14,946 nucleotides of DNA, taken from Thermoplasmata archaeon. Its GTDB lineage: Archaea > Thermoplasmatota > Thermoplasmata > Thermoplasmatales > Thermoplasmataceae. Positions within the stretch are counted from its first letter, which is position 1. Every line of letters starts with the position of its first letter. The position numbers and the translations under genes were made by a program. The notes under the pieces were generated by a model, which did no database searches, was not told the DNA's origin, and saw only the letters and a program-made list of their open reading frames with translations. Location: the NCBI GenBank assembly GCA_021826835.1, contig JAKAYH010000017.1:1-14946 (forward strand), read 5' to 3'. Positions 1-7,040 of the stretch are shown in pieces.

Positions 1-1134
1 AGGGCTGTACCTGAGTTTTCGACATTCGCAGTTCTTCCATATTCAGGTCAGACAGGTAAGCTTGCGAGATATATTTGCAATGCCTATTCTCCAGACGGGA
101 AGAGATTTCAGGGTGATCCGAGATTTGTCCTTGAAAGACTTTTAAAAAAGCTCTGGGACCAAGGGCAGGAATTTTTTGTTGGTCCGGAATTTGAATTCTT
201 CCTTTTCAAAAGAGATTCGGGTGGAAATCCAACCAGTGAACCCAGTGACTTTGGCGGATACTTTGATAATACCCCCATGGATTTGTCCAGTGAGGTTAGG
301 CAGGAGATTCTTACTGATATGCGAACTCTTGGATTCGAACCTGAAGCAGCCCATCATGAGGTTGCCTATGGTCAACAGGAAATTGATCTCAGATATGCTC
401 CAGCACTTCTAATGGCAGACAGAATTTCCATACTAAAAAGCATAATTAAAAATGTGGCACAGAGCCATGGTCTATATGCATCTTTTATGCCCAAACCTCT
501 CAATGGCGTGAATGGATCAGGGATGCATATACATCAGAGCATAATGCTGAAAGATCAAAAGAAGAATCTTTTCTACGAGGAAAAGGAAAAGTTTGGAATG
601 AGCAAAATGATGCGAAATTATCTCTCCGGAATATTGCAGAATGTTTCACAGGGCTCTGCTGTTTTAGCATCATGGGTCAATTCTTATAAGAGATTAATAC
701 CAGGATATGAAGCCCCGGTTTATATTTCATGGGCAAACAAAAACAGAACTGCTCTGGTGAGAATACCTGCAGGGGAAGGGATGAGAAAAAGGATGGAACT
801 TCGATGCCCTGATCCTGCGGGAAATCCGTATTTACAGTTTGCCACCATACTTGGCATGGGCCTTGACGGTATAAAAAAAGGATTGGAGCCTCCAGAGCCA
901 GTTGAAAAAGATATATTCCATATGACAGCGGAAGAAAGGAAGAAGATTGGCGTTTATGCCATGCCGGAAAGCCTTGGCGAAGCACTGCATCATATGAGGG
1001 AGAGTAAGCTGATGAGGGAGATTCTTGGAGACCATGTATACGAGAATTTTCTTACTGTAAAGCAGAAAGAGTGGGACGCCTTCCGATCACATGTTATGGA
1101 ATGGGAAGTCAAGAGATATCTCCCCATTCTGTGA
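1..1134 (+). CDS. glnA: Type I glutamine synthetase, 5' end missing
   Basis: ATP-dependent ligation of ammonia to glutamate in the cytosol, the main nitrogen assimilation step. The frame is open from base 1, giving 377 residues; roughly the first 65-70 residues of a ~440-residue GS I lie outside the window. Visible motifs in order: VGPEFEFF (about residues 60-67, catalytic and metal-binding glutamates), NGSGMHIHQS (ammonia/ATP site), NSYKRLIPGYEAPVY (ATP and glutamate binding), NKNRTALVRIP, and MELRCPDPAGNPYL. The C-terminus WEVKRYLPIL is typical of the family. At the place where adenylylated enzymes carry NLY-x-L-xx-EE, this protein reads DIFHMTAEERKK, so the modifiable tyrosine is phenylalanine; control by adenylylation is therefore unlikely and GS I-alpha type feedback is more plausible. 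tsr3 follows after about 7 bp, suggesting co-transcription. The family call is secure. Confidence 0.96.
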   Translation, partial: RAVPEFSTFAVLPYSGQTGKLARYICNAYSPDGKRFQGDPRFVLERLLKKLWDQGQEFFVGPEFEFFLFKRDSGGNPTSEPSDFGGYFDNTPMDLSSEVRQEILTDMRTLGFEPEAAHHEVAYGQQEIDLRYAPALLMADRISILKSIIKNVAQSHGLYASFMPKPLNGVNGSGMHIHQSIMLKDQKKNLFYEEKEKFGMSKMMRNYLSGILQNVSQGSAVLASWVNSYKRLIPGYEAPVYISWANKNRTALVRIPAGEGMRKRMELRCPDPAGNPYLQFATILGMGLDGIKKGLEPPEPVEKDIFHMTAEERKKIGVYAMPESLGEALHHMRESKLMREILGDHVYENFLTVKQKEWDAFRSHVMEWEVKRYLPIL

Positions 1135-1141
1135 TGACATA

Positions 1142-1654
1142 ATGCCAATGGAAAATAAAGACCCACAAATATTTTTCATCTACCTTTATCAGGATGATCC
1201 AAAAAAATCAACTATGAAAAAACTTGAAAGATTCAATTTGGCGAGGAGAATAGACCGGGGAAAGGCATCAAGATCTATGGTCCTCACTGTATCATCTTCT
1301 CAATATCTTATGAGTTCTGATCGAAATCTGATTCTTGAGAGAGGAATCACTGCAATTGAGGGTTCGTGGAAACAAAATGATCTTATGGCAGGAACAAAAT
1401 TCAGATACGGTAGGATTCTCCCACCTCTTCTTGCCTCAAATCCTGTAAATTATGGGAAATGGAATCTACTTTCTTCTGTGGAAGCTGTAAGTGCTGCTCT
1501 TATTATTACCGGATTCAGGGAACTTGCCGAACAAATAATCTCTAAGTTTTCATGGGGGCATTCATTTATCTCACTCAATATGGAGATTCTGGAAGAATAT
1601 GCTAAATGCAAATCAGAGGAAGATATAAGGAAAGTTATCGACTCTATTGCCTAA
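1142..1654 (+). CDS. tsr3: Tsr3, small-subunit rRNA aminocarboxypropyltransferase
   Basis: Tsr3 (former DUF367) transfers the 3-amino-3-carboxypropyl group of S-adenosylmethionine to a hypermodified uridine in small-subunit rRNA, late in ribosome maturation. Family blocks seen (ATG 1142 numbering, 170 aa): DDPKKSTMKKL (18-28), MSSDRNLI (57-64), GSWKQ (74-78), RILPPLLASNPVNYG (91-105), LSSVEAVSAALIITGF (110-125) and FSWGHSFISLN (136-146). An ATG at 1091 would give 187 aa but would overlap glnA by 44 bp with residues that match nothing in the family; ATG 1142 (or 1148), just after the glnA stop, fits better. No clear ribosome binding site precedes it, which fits coupling to glnA. The usual DCSW motif reads EGSW here. 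The stop lies 5 bp from the stop of the convergent PP-loop gene. I am confident of the family, less of the exact start. Confidence 0.9.
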   Translation: MPMENKDPQIFFIYLYQDDPKKSTMKKLERFNLARRIDRGKASRSMVLTVSSSQYLMSSDRNLILERGITAIEGSWKQNDLMAGTKFRYGRILPPLLASNPVNYGKWNLLSSVEAVSAALIITGFRELAEQIISKFSWGHSFISLNMEILEEYAKCKSEEDIRKVIDSIA

Positions 1655-1659
1655 TTTCC

Positions 1660-3066
1660 TCATTCTTTTCTGACCCATTTTCCATCGTTCAATTCCCAGG
1701 TTCCGTTTGTCCATTTTTCAAAGAATTTTCTAAAACCTTTTCGCATGTCTTCGGGTGTCCTGCTAAAGGTTTCACTTTCTCCCGGCATCAGATGGATCCC
1801 TTCCACATGATTATTTATTCTCTTTGATTCTGTCAAATATTGCTTGAGGTAGTAGAGTTCATCTGGGTCAAGTCTCATTTTTGCCATTTCAACTTGATTC
1901 ATTAATGATTTTGTGTCCTTTTCATAATGAACCACAGAAGGATCGCCTTCCGCGTTCTCAATGAACATCCTTACCCCGAGACACTTCGTACATTTTCCAC
2001 ATGGAATAATTGTTCCCTTGATGCTTTTGCACGAATGGCATGATCTCTGAAGTTTATACAGATCAGGAAATTCATTTATGAGCGCTTTTTCAATGACGGA
2101 ACCAAATACGGGATATACAATAGACCATAAACTTGAGTTTATTCCCTTTGATGACAAGAATTTGTTGAAGGCAACTGCAAAGTCCCACGTTTGATCATAA
2201 ACGCCAAAGTAGTGTTCGATACCTTTGTATCTTTCCATTGCGGTAGGATCATCAAATTCATTTCCCATGATCATGTTTGATATACCGTGTTTGTAAACAA
2301 ACGGCAGAGAAGCCAAAAGATATACGGGGAAAATGAAGAGCTGAATTGGATATGAATCGGCCTTATTTTCAATCTGTTTCTTATCCATTATTTCCATATT
2401 TCTCAGAGTTTTTTTGTAGTATCGGTCGGTGTTTGACCAAACTTTCATCACGTCAAGCCCAATGTTTTTAAAATAATAATATGAAGTTTTTGCAGGGAGC
2501 CAGTGCGCTCCGGATTCATTGTAAAAAAATGGCTTTATGTCATAATTCATCTGTCTCATTATACCCATGGATAGCAGGCTTTCTTTTCCACCAGATGAAG
2601 AGATCATTACACTCCCTTTGCCCTTTACTTCCTCCTGCTCATTCTCTTTGATATTTTCAGCAACAATGACTGTTTCACCTTCAGCGGTATGTGGATTTAT
2701 CTCCTCTTCTGAGGGAAGATATTGACGTTTAAAGAATTCATATCTTCTCCTGCAGATTGAGTTGACGAATACCTCAATGTTATTGATCCTGATCATTTCC
2801 TTCAGGAAATCAATATCATTACGCGTTACCGGAAAATCAAGTATGAGTTCTCTGGTAAAAAAAGAGAAGTTTATTGCCGAACCGGCCATTGCAAGTCCCG
2901 ATAGATTCTCATTGTTCGTGATTTTTTGGTTATATGAGAATATTTCTTCAAAAGAAAATGGGGTATTCCCATTCATCAATAATGTTCCCTTGGTTCCGTG
3001 ATCCGTGATCTTATCTGGCCTTATGGTTATGCTGTCAAAGCACCTTACCCTATGAGAATATGACAT
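1660..3066 (-). CDS. PP-loop (adenine nucleotide alpha-hydrolase-fold) protein with Cys cluster, function unknown
   Basis: 468 aa from the ATG at 3066. A GGAG lies 9 nt upstream of this ATG, and a TATA-like box sits near 3117-3124, which favours it over an in-frame TTG at 3081. Residues 156-163 read SSSGGKES, matching the SGGKDS pyrophosphate-binding loop of the PP-loop ATPase superfamily (QueC, TilS, ThiI, ExsB); these enzymes adenylate a substrate before substitution or amidation. Further on, Cys343, 346, 356, 359 and 362 (pattern C-x2-C-x9-C-x2-C-x2-C) look like a zinc or Fe-S site, as in QueC-like proteins. The ~150 N-terminal residues match no domain I know, and a charged linker (ENIKENEQEEVKGKG) joins them to the PP-loop domain. 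MurL-type epimerases share a PP-loop domain with an extra N-terminal domain, but cell walls of this group lack peptidoglycan, so I do not transfer that function. Convergent with tsr3. Confidence 0.75.
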   Translation of the reverse strand: MSYSHRVRCFDSITIRPDKITDHGTKGTLLMNGNTPFSFEEIFSYNQKITNNENLSGLAMAGSAINFSFFTRELILDFPVTRNDIDFLKEMIRINNIEVFVNSICRRRYEFFKRQYLPSEEEINPHTAEGETVIVAENIKENEQEEVKGKGSVMISSSGGKESLLSMGIMRQMNYDIKPFFYNESGAHWLPAKTSYYYFKNIGLDVMKVWSNTDRYYKKTLRNMEIMDKKQIENKADSYPIQLFIFPVYLLASLPFVYKHGISNMIMGNEFDDPTAMERYKGIEHYFGVYDQTWDFAVAFNKFLSSKGINSSLWSIVYPVFGSVIEKALINEFPDLYKLQRSCHSCKSIKGTIIPCGKCTKCLGVRMFIENAEGDPSVVHYEKDTKSLMNQVEMAKMRLDPDELYYLKQYLTESKRINNHVEGIHLMPGESETFSRTPEDMRKGFRKFFEKWTNGTWELNDGKWVRKE

Positions 3067-3075
3067 ACCTTTCCA

Positions 3076-3124
3076 CTCCAAAAAACAAAATACTCAGTGC
3101 TCTATCAACGCAATTACATATTTA
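3076..3124 (-). promoter_or_regulatory. Promoter and ribosome binding site of the PP-loop gene
   Basis: On the minus strand a TAAATATG element (3124-3117) is placed so that transcription would begin near 3094, giving a leader of about 28 nt. That leader contains GGAG (3079-3076), 9 nt from the ATG at 3066. This is one of the few genes here with a classical Shine-Dalgarno site. Positions are by eye. Confidence 0.45.
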
Positions 3125-3379
3125 GTCATTAGTCAATCCACGAACTTTTTCATGTGCCTGATATTATTCGAGTTTTGGGGGGACTATGAGCTTGCAATCT
3201 TCAATGCTTATGCGTGTTCACGAAAATACGAAGAAAGGATATTTCTTCTAGTTCCCTCGGACATTTTCATAAATAAAATGCCATTAAGAATGTAACAAGT
3301 TAAGGTTAACCAGAGAATTTAAGTTGGTGTAAATTAACTGATTTTTCCTCTGCAACTGAAATAAGGATTCTAGAACTAT
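3125..3379. other. Intergenic stretch between PP-loop gene and island
   Basis: No gene I can support. A plus-strand ORF of 47 codons starts at an ATG at 3152 and ends at 3295; the frame is also open upstream of the ATG. It has no recognisable family and no clear promoter. The right part is AT-rich and marks the edge of the accessory island. A 7-bp inverted repeat (TTTGACT 3385-3391, AGTCAAA 3401-3407) overlaps the last codons of the 3-TM gene. Confidence 0.4.
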
Positions 3380-3703
3380 CTACTTTTGACTTTTCATTAG
3401 AGTCAAATATTTCGCGTTTAAGAACCCCACTATTATAAACAGAGGGAAAGTTGAAACCATGATGATTAAGCCATCCTGTTCTCCGGGATTCTGATATCCT
3501 GCCATTGAAAGTGCATACCAAAAAATATATATCTCTAAGAGACCTATTATTAATGCAGCCGTCGTAAACAAAAGTATCAGTTTTTTATAAAGCAATGCTT
3601 TGATAGGGATCTGGGATCTGAAATCTCGTAAAATCACGTATATTATTCCACCAGATTCTATTAAAAGTAACAGAACCCAAAAAAAAAGTAGTAAAATTTT
3701 CAC
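3380..3703 (-). CDS. Small 3-TM membrane protein, candidate immunity protein
   Basis: 107 aa, not recognised as a known family. Three hydrophobic segments at about residues 3-25, 42-67 and 79-97, with basic residues between the first two (RDFRSQIPIK, YKK) and at the C-terminus (KSQK). The start is a GTG at 3703, only 3 bp after the TAG of the upstream 254-aa gene; the junction TAGGGGGTG is compatible with reinitiation, so the two proteins are very probably made together. A small membrane protein cotranslated with a secreted-type hydrophobic protein is the usual arrangement of bacteriocin and immunity gene pairs, hence the proposal; it could equally be a partner or anchor of the 254-aa protein. 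A 71-codon frame overlapping its 3' half (3306-3521) looks like a shadow. Confidence 0.7.
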   Translation of the reverse strand: MKILLLFFWVLLLLIESGGIIYVILRDFRSQIPIKALLYKKLILLFTTAALIIGLLEIYIFWYALSMAGYQNPGEQDGLIIMVSTFPLFIIVGFLNAKYLTLMKSQK

Positions 3704-3706
3704 CCC

Positions 3707-4471
3707 CTAATTAAACCATACTTGTGTGCCACTTCCATATTCACTTATGAAAGCGTGAGATACCCCAGCAATACTGCCACTTAAAGCGATTCCTGCTACA
3801 CCTGCATAAGCATATAATGGTACGTTGTACCAGAATGTATAAACGCCTCCTGCTGAATTCAAACCGTATAAACCAACGGATGAAGTTATAGAACCCCCTT
3901 CAGCATCCCATGGGTAATAGTAATTATTAACAAAATCTAGGTGAATATACGAATATCCAGTGCTTTCATAATAATTAGTCATTGTCGATGACTCATAAGT
4001 CATCCCAGCACCTATGATTAGTAAAGCGGCACCAATTGCCTGTCCCAAAAGCGGTATAGGTGAGAAGAGTGCAATTAAGCCAGCGGCTACGGTGCCATAA
4101 CTAGCCACAGTAGTTAGGCTGTTCCAAGTATTAAAAAAAGACTGCGCTGATGAGCCATAATATTCTACATTGAAATTATCGGATTCTCCATATGTTACAG
4201 ACCATCCTCCTAACCACCACGGGGCGGTATAGACATAATAATTTATATTAACCCAAACCCACGGGTCTATAAAGTTTCCGGTTGGTGTAGTTACGTTTAC
4301 CTTCCATGCTTCGTATTGAGTTCCATTAAGTTTCACCGTATATAAAGTACTATGATAATAGAATGCACCCTGCGAAGTATCGATTGTGGAATTAATGTAT
4401 TTAACTGGTTTCCCTAAATTAGTTACCATCTCCATATGTGGGACCGATAATTGGACATTTTCTTTTGACAA
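3707..4471 (-). CDS. Hydrophobic-hairpin protein, candidate archaeocin (pore-forming toxin)
   Basis: 254 aa from a TTG at 4471; an ATG at 4435 would give 242 aa. Not recognised. Residues 1-115 are polar and very rich in Tyr, Trp, Asn, Ser and Thr, with sequons NST, NGT and NVT that would make sense on the cell surface. Residues 120-157 form a long Gly/Ala/Leu/Ile segment with a central SPIP turn and IGAALLIIGA, typical of a membrane-inserting hairpin; a second Gly/Ala-rich stretch is at 219-241. No signal peptide is visible, and an in-frame TAA at 4499-4501 rules out a longer start. The 268-aa protein at 6234-7040 carries a matching motif, VGAAFLLGGA, in the same relative place. The 3-TM gene follows after 3 bp. 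A pore-forming archaeocin is inferred from architecture only; a surface or virus-like structural protein is the main alternative. Confidence 0.65.
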   Translation of the reverse strand: MSKENVQLSVPHMEMVTNLGKPVKYINSTIDTSQGAFYYHSTLYTVKLNGTQYEAWKVNVTTPTGNFIDPWVWVNINYYVYTAPWWLGGWSVTYGESDNFNVEYYGSSAQSFFNTWNSLTTVASYGTVAAGLIALFSPIPLLGQAIGAALLIIGAGMTYESSTMTNYYESTGYSYIHLDFVNNYYYPWDAEGGSITSSVGLYGLNSAGGVYTFWYNVPLYAYAGVAGIALSGSIAGVSHAFISEYGSGTQVWFN

Positions 4472-4694
4472 ATAATTGCTTTGTTCTAAACTAGTAACTT
4501 ATTTTCCGCACATTTGAAAACGAATAACCCAGCTTTAGCTTTCAGTTGGAAAAAATATTTTCCCTTGCCAATATCCATCATCTTCTGAAGCTAATTTTTG
4601 TTAATGGAGAGGTCTTTTTGGAATGCTCATCCACCTTTCAATAATTGAGGAGCAGGTGGAACTGTAGATTGCTGAATATTGATAGGAAACCTCA
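4472..4694. other. Intergenic stretch with inverted repeat
   Basis: Separates the 157-aa and 254-aa genes, both on the minus strand. It contains an inverted repeat: TCCACCT at 4630-4636 and AGGTGGA at 4654-4660, with a smaller TCAAT-A-ATTGA palindrome between them. It begins about 35 nt past the 157-aa stop and could form a hairpin at the 3' end of that message or serve as a binding site; no T-run follows. A weak TATA-like AAAATAAG near 4500 could give a leaderless start at the TTG at 4471. Confidence 0.35.
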
Positions 4695-5168
4695 CTAATT
4701 TTTAACACTTCCTCGCAATTTTCCCCATCTCTCTAAATAAGCAATGACTATAACAATAACGCCTACAATTTGCAGAAAAATTAGTTGATTTAGTTCACCG
4801 ATGTAGTAAACTGTGAGTAAAAAATCAAATAAAGTGGTTAAAGACATGAAAGCAATTAAAAATAAGGCATATTTTTTGGCAATCTTTCCTCGTTTCAGTT
4901 CTGCATCCACTGGAGTTATTATTTCATTTACATGATTAATATAATTTAAGTATATTGACGCAACAAATGTGATAGGTGTTGCCACAATAAAGAGAAGGAA
5001 ATAAACACTTATTTGTTGGGCTACAAAGGAATAGTTAAAACCGTTACCTAACAGAGACCTAAAAACGCTCGTAAGATGGATTAGAAGTTCTAAACCAGAA
5101 AATACAATAGCCATAGTAAAGAAAAAATATGACATTTTTTTAAGATTTTCAGCTGAAGATTTCATCAT
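4695..5168 (-). CDS. Small 4-TM membrane protein, candidate immunity protein
   Basis: 157 aa, no family recognised. Four predicted membrane segments in two pairs: about 12-34, 48-76, 98-122 and 126-144. The pairs are separated by a polar loop (NHVNEIITPVDAELKRGKIAKK) whose basic end suggests a cytoplasmic location. The start is ATG-ATG at 5168/5165; a TATA-like TTAAATAAATATGG at 5240-5227 would leave a leader of roughly 40 nt. The layout of two hairpins around a charged loop resembles the 169-aa protein at 5674-6183, although I see no convincing residue-by-residue match. It precedes the 254-aa hairpin protein by about 220 bp on the same strand, so it may belong to that cassette. It could also be an unrelated membrane protein. 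Confidence 0.65.
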   Translation of the reverse strand: MMKSSAENLKKMSYFFFTMAIVFSGLELLIHLTSVFRSLLGNGFNYSFVAQQISVYFLLFIVATPITFVASIYLNYINHVNEIITPVDAELKRGKIAKKYALFLIAFMSLTTLFDFLLTVYYIGELNQLIFLQIVGVIVIVIAYLERWGKLRGSVKN

Positions 5169-5300
5169 ACCCGTTTCGCCCTAACTTGGCAGAATTTGTT
5201 GAGTTCCATAAACCTAATTATTATTTCCATATTTATTTAACCATTTAGTGGTAAATTTGCAAATCCGCTCATGGAGTAAGGGTACGTAACAATTTGACTT

Positions 5301-5597
5301 GTGCTTTTCCATCAACATTCGGAATATAGATCTCAATTATATTATTGCAAAATACAAATTCCGCAGATGATAAAAACCATGTTCAGTGTTCAAGACCATT
5401 GCAGAATAAGGATAGATAAGAAGGATATTCGCGTAAGGTATTTCCTCTTGCCATTCGAGAAGCTGGTTGAATCAATCTAGTATCTTTTCTTACATGAGGA
5501 CGCGAGTTTCAAGAAATATCTCATAGAACTGAGTGAAGCATGCACAGTCATGGTGAACTACGTCGAGAGAAAGGAAAGAACCCGCAAACAGACTTGA
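5301..5597 (+). pseudogene. Decayed C-terminal fragment of a DDE transposase (probable)
   Basis: One plus-strand frame reads through from 5298 to a TGA at 5595-5597, interrupted only by a TAG at 5478-5480. Around it the translation is RIRIDKKDIRVRYFLLPFEK, then LVESI-stop-YLFLHEDASF. Many archaeal IS4/ISH3-type DDE transposases end with an arginine-rich strand, a hydrophobic RYFLL-like helix and then a (Y)N-x-W-x-L segment; the TAG sits where that tryptophan would be, so a single TGG to TAG change explains it. No N-terminal part, catalytic DDE residues or terminal inverted repeats are visible. The fragment is less AT-rich than the flanking genes and is the only coding-like stretch on this strand in the island. 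The transposase identity is by resemblance; decay of some coding sequence is better supported. Confidence 0.45.
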
Positions 5598-5673
5598 ATA
5601 AAGACTCTGGGCGGATGGCCACTCTTTCCTCCTTCTCTCAGCATGGATAGCCAGAGCTGTCTAAAAAGTTAAC
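5598..5673. other. Short stretch between transposase remnant and 4-TM gene
   Basis: No gene. Probably the remaining 3' flank of the decayed element. The sequence CTGTCTAAAAAGTTAAC near 5658-5672 could be a former element end, but I find no matching inverted copy on the other side of the remnant. Confidence 0.25.
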
Positions 5674-6183
5674 TCATTTCAGAGATACCAGTTTATGCTT
5701 GTCATAATTTATTAAAAAGTAGAAAAGTAAACATGTTGAAACAGTGCCAAACAGAATGAAAGGAATTAGTATGAATACCACATTTCCCAGATATATCTGA
5801 AGAATAGAAGATGATGGAAAAGGGATATAAATTTCATATAGAAATGTAAAAGCGAACAACAACACAACAAGAGAAGTTAATGATACTTTAAAATAGAATT
5901 GAACATATTTTTTCTGTTTGTTGTACATCCAATCAGAAAATGATAAGGAAAAACCAAATTTTGTTAATTTTTTCGAATAAAAATACCAAACAATACAAAG
6001 TGGCAACATAAAAAATGTTATGAGGATAAGATTAACATATCCCAATACCCTTTCAATAGGGTTATAGTTTGAAAAGTAAATCTCAGAATAATTTATAGCA
6101 ATGAGTAACAGCCATAAAAGTCCAATTGTAATAATTGTTCTTTTGTACAGCAACAAATAATATTCTTTCGATTTTTCTTTCAT
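5674..6183 (-). CDS. Small 4-TM membrane protein, candidate immunity protein
   Basis: 169 aa, no family recognised. Hydrophobic segments at about 16-37, 47-69, 98-120 and 130-157; the N-terminus (MKEKSKEYY), the middle loop (YSKKLTKFGF, MYNKQKKY) and the C-terminus (DKHKLVSLK) are basic, which predicts all three on the cytoplasmic side with two membrane hairpins. It begins 50 bp after the stop of the secreted 268-aa protein on the same strand with no obvious promoter between, so the two probably share a transcript; GGGG lies about 8 nt before the ATG. Its position right behind a secreted toxin-like gene is the reason for calling it a candidate immunity protein. The codon composition is strongly AT-biased, as in the rest of the island. 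Confidence 0.7.
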   Translation of the reverse strand: MKEKSKEYYLLLYKRTIITIGLLWLLLIAINYSEIYFSNYNPIERVLGYVNLILITFFMLPLCIVWYFYSKKLTKFGFSLSFSDWMYNKQKKYVQFYFKVSLTSLVVLLFAFTFLYEIYIPFPSSSILQIYLGNVVFILIPFILFGTVSTCLLFYFLINYDKHKLVSLK

Positions 6184-6233
6184 TCAGATTACCCCAATAA
6201 ACTGTTGTGTATTTTAATTGTTAATATAAGAGA

Positions 6234-7040
6234 TTAGATGTTCCCCTGATATAATGTTATTATGCCCTCTACATTACTTCCATATGGATCGAATGGAGCA
6301 TTAATTTGAGTACCAGTGTAACTAAACCAGCCGATACCAATAGTATAAGTAGTAAAACTTATTCCGTTTTGTCCTCCCATTTCGTCATACCAAGTAAAAA
6401 TAGCACCACCTAAGAGAAATGCTGCGCCCACGAACCCTGCGGCCGGCCCTGAAAGTGCAGATTCAATTATTCCAGTGAACGCAAAGCCTGTCATAAATGT
6501 ATCGAACATTTGCTGATTAAATCCAATTCCATTTGATAATAAATACGCCGTCATATCTATATACAGACTGGGACCAACGTTTGAATTAGTTTTTTGTGAA
6601 CTGCTATTATTGAATGATGTGCTTAATATTTTATAATTTCCTGATGACGAGTATATCGGTATTAGTGTCATATTATTGGTTGAATTTATCATTATTGCCT
6701 GATGAAATAGTTTTCCGTTCATTGTTATGGTAACAGCCAATCCATGCACATTAGCACTACTTGAATTGTAAGAATCCCAAGTTATGTTCATTACTTCATT
6801 TGATACGTTTGATCCTGCCAGAAAAGGCGCATCATTTTTAATTTTTGTATTGTTGCTCATCGAATTAACTAAATTTAGATGGTGCTTTCCGGCAATATAA
6901 CATAAAGAACCATTCCTACCATAGTTGTGAGGTGACAATCCATTGTTAATTTGATTATTGACTGGTTGCATTGCCACTCCTATAAACAATATCACGATTA
7001 GTATTGCTGTTACTCCCATTAAAACTCTATTAGTTTTCAT
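6234..7040 (-). CDS. Secreted hydrophobic-hairpin protein, candidate archaeocin
   Basis: 268 aa from the ATG at 7040; the frame is open to an ATG at 7094, but the signal peptide begins at 7040 and a TATA-like box covers the intervening bases. Residues 1-27 form a classical signal peptide (MKTNR, then a hydrophobic core LMGVTAILIVILFIGVAM). Residues 28-160 are rich in Asn and Ser with about eight N-x-S/T sequons, so the mature protein is probably exported and glycosylated, as expected of an acidophile surface or secreted protein. Residues 184-215 are a hydrophobic Gly/Ala segment with a central SGPA turn and VGAAFLLGGA, matching IGAALLIIGA in the 254-aa protein. The tail (216-268) is polar and aromatic. 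It is followed by the 169-aa 4-TM gene. A pore-forming archaeocin with its immunity gene is my preferred but unproven reading; a surface protein is the alternative. Confidence 0.7.
   Translation of the reverse strand: MKTNRVLMGVTAILIVILFIGVAMQPVNNQINNGLSPHNYGRNGSLCYIAGKHHLNLVNSMSNNTKIKNDAPFLAGSNVSNEVMNITWDSYNSSSANVHGLAVTITMNGKLFHQAIMINSTNNMTLIPIYSSSGNYKILSTSFNNSSSQKTNSNVGPSLYIDMTAYLLSNGIGFNQQMFDTFMTGFAFTGIIESALSGPAAGFVGAAFLLGGAIFTWYDEMGGQNGISFTTYTIGIGWFSYTGTQINAPFDPYGSNVEGIITLYQGNI

Noticed and set aside
3385..3407. TTTGACT/AGTCAAA inverted repeat as terminator of the 3-TM gene
   Set aside because: It lies inside the coding sequence end and no T-run follows on the transcribed strand.
3306..3521. 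71-codon minus-strand ORF overlapping the 3-TM gene
   Set aside because: Polar, featureless translation in another frame of a well-supported membrane protein gene that is coupled to its upstream neighbour; a shadow.
4486..4581. 31-codon minus-strand ORF with GKYFFQLKAKAG, faintly like DUF1508 (YegP) proteins
   Set aside because: The resemblance covers only a few residues and the expected glycine/asparagine pattern breaks off; no promoter or RBS of note.
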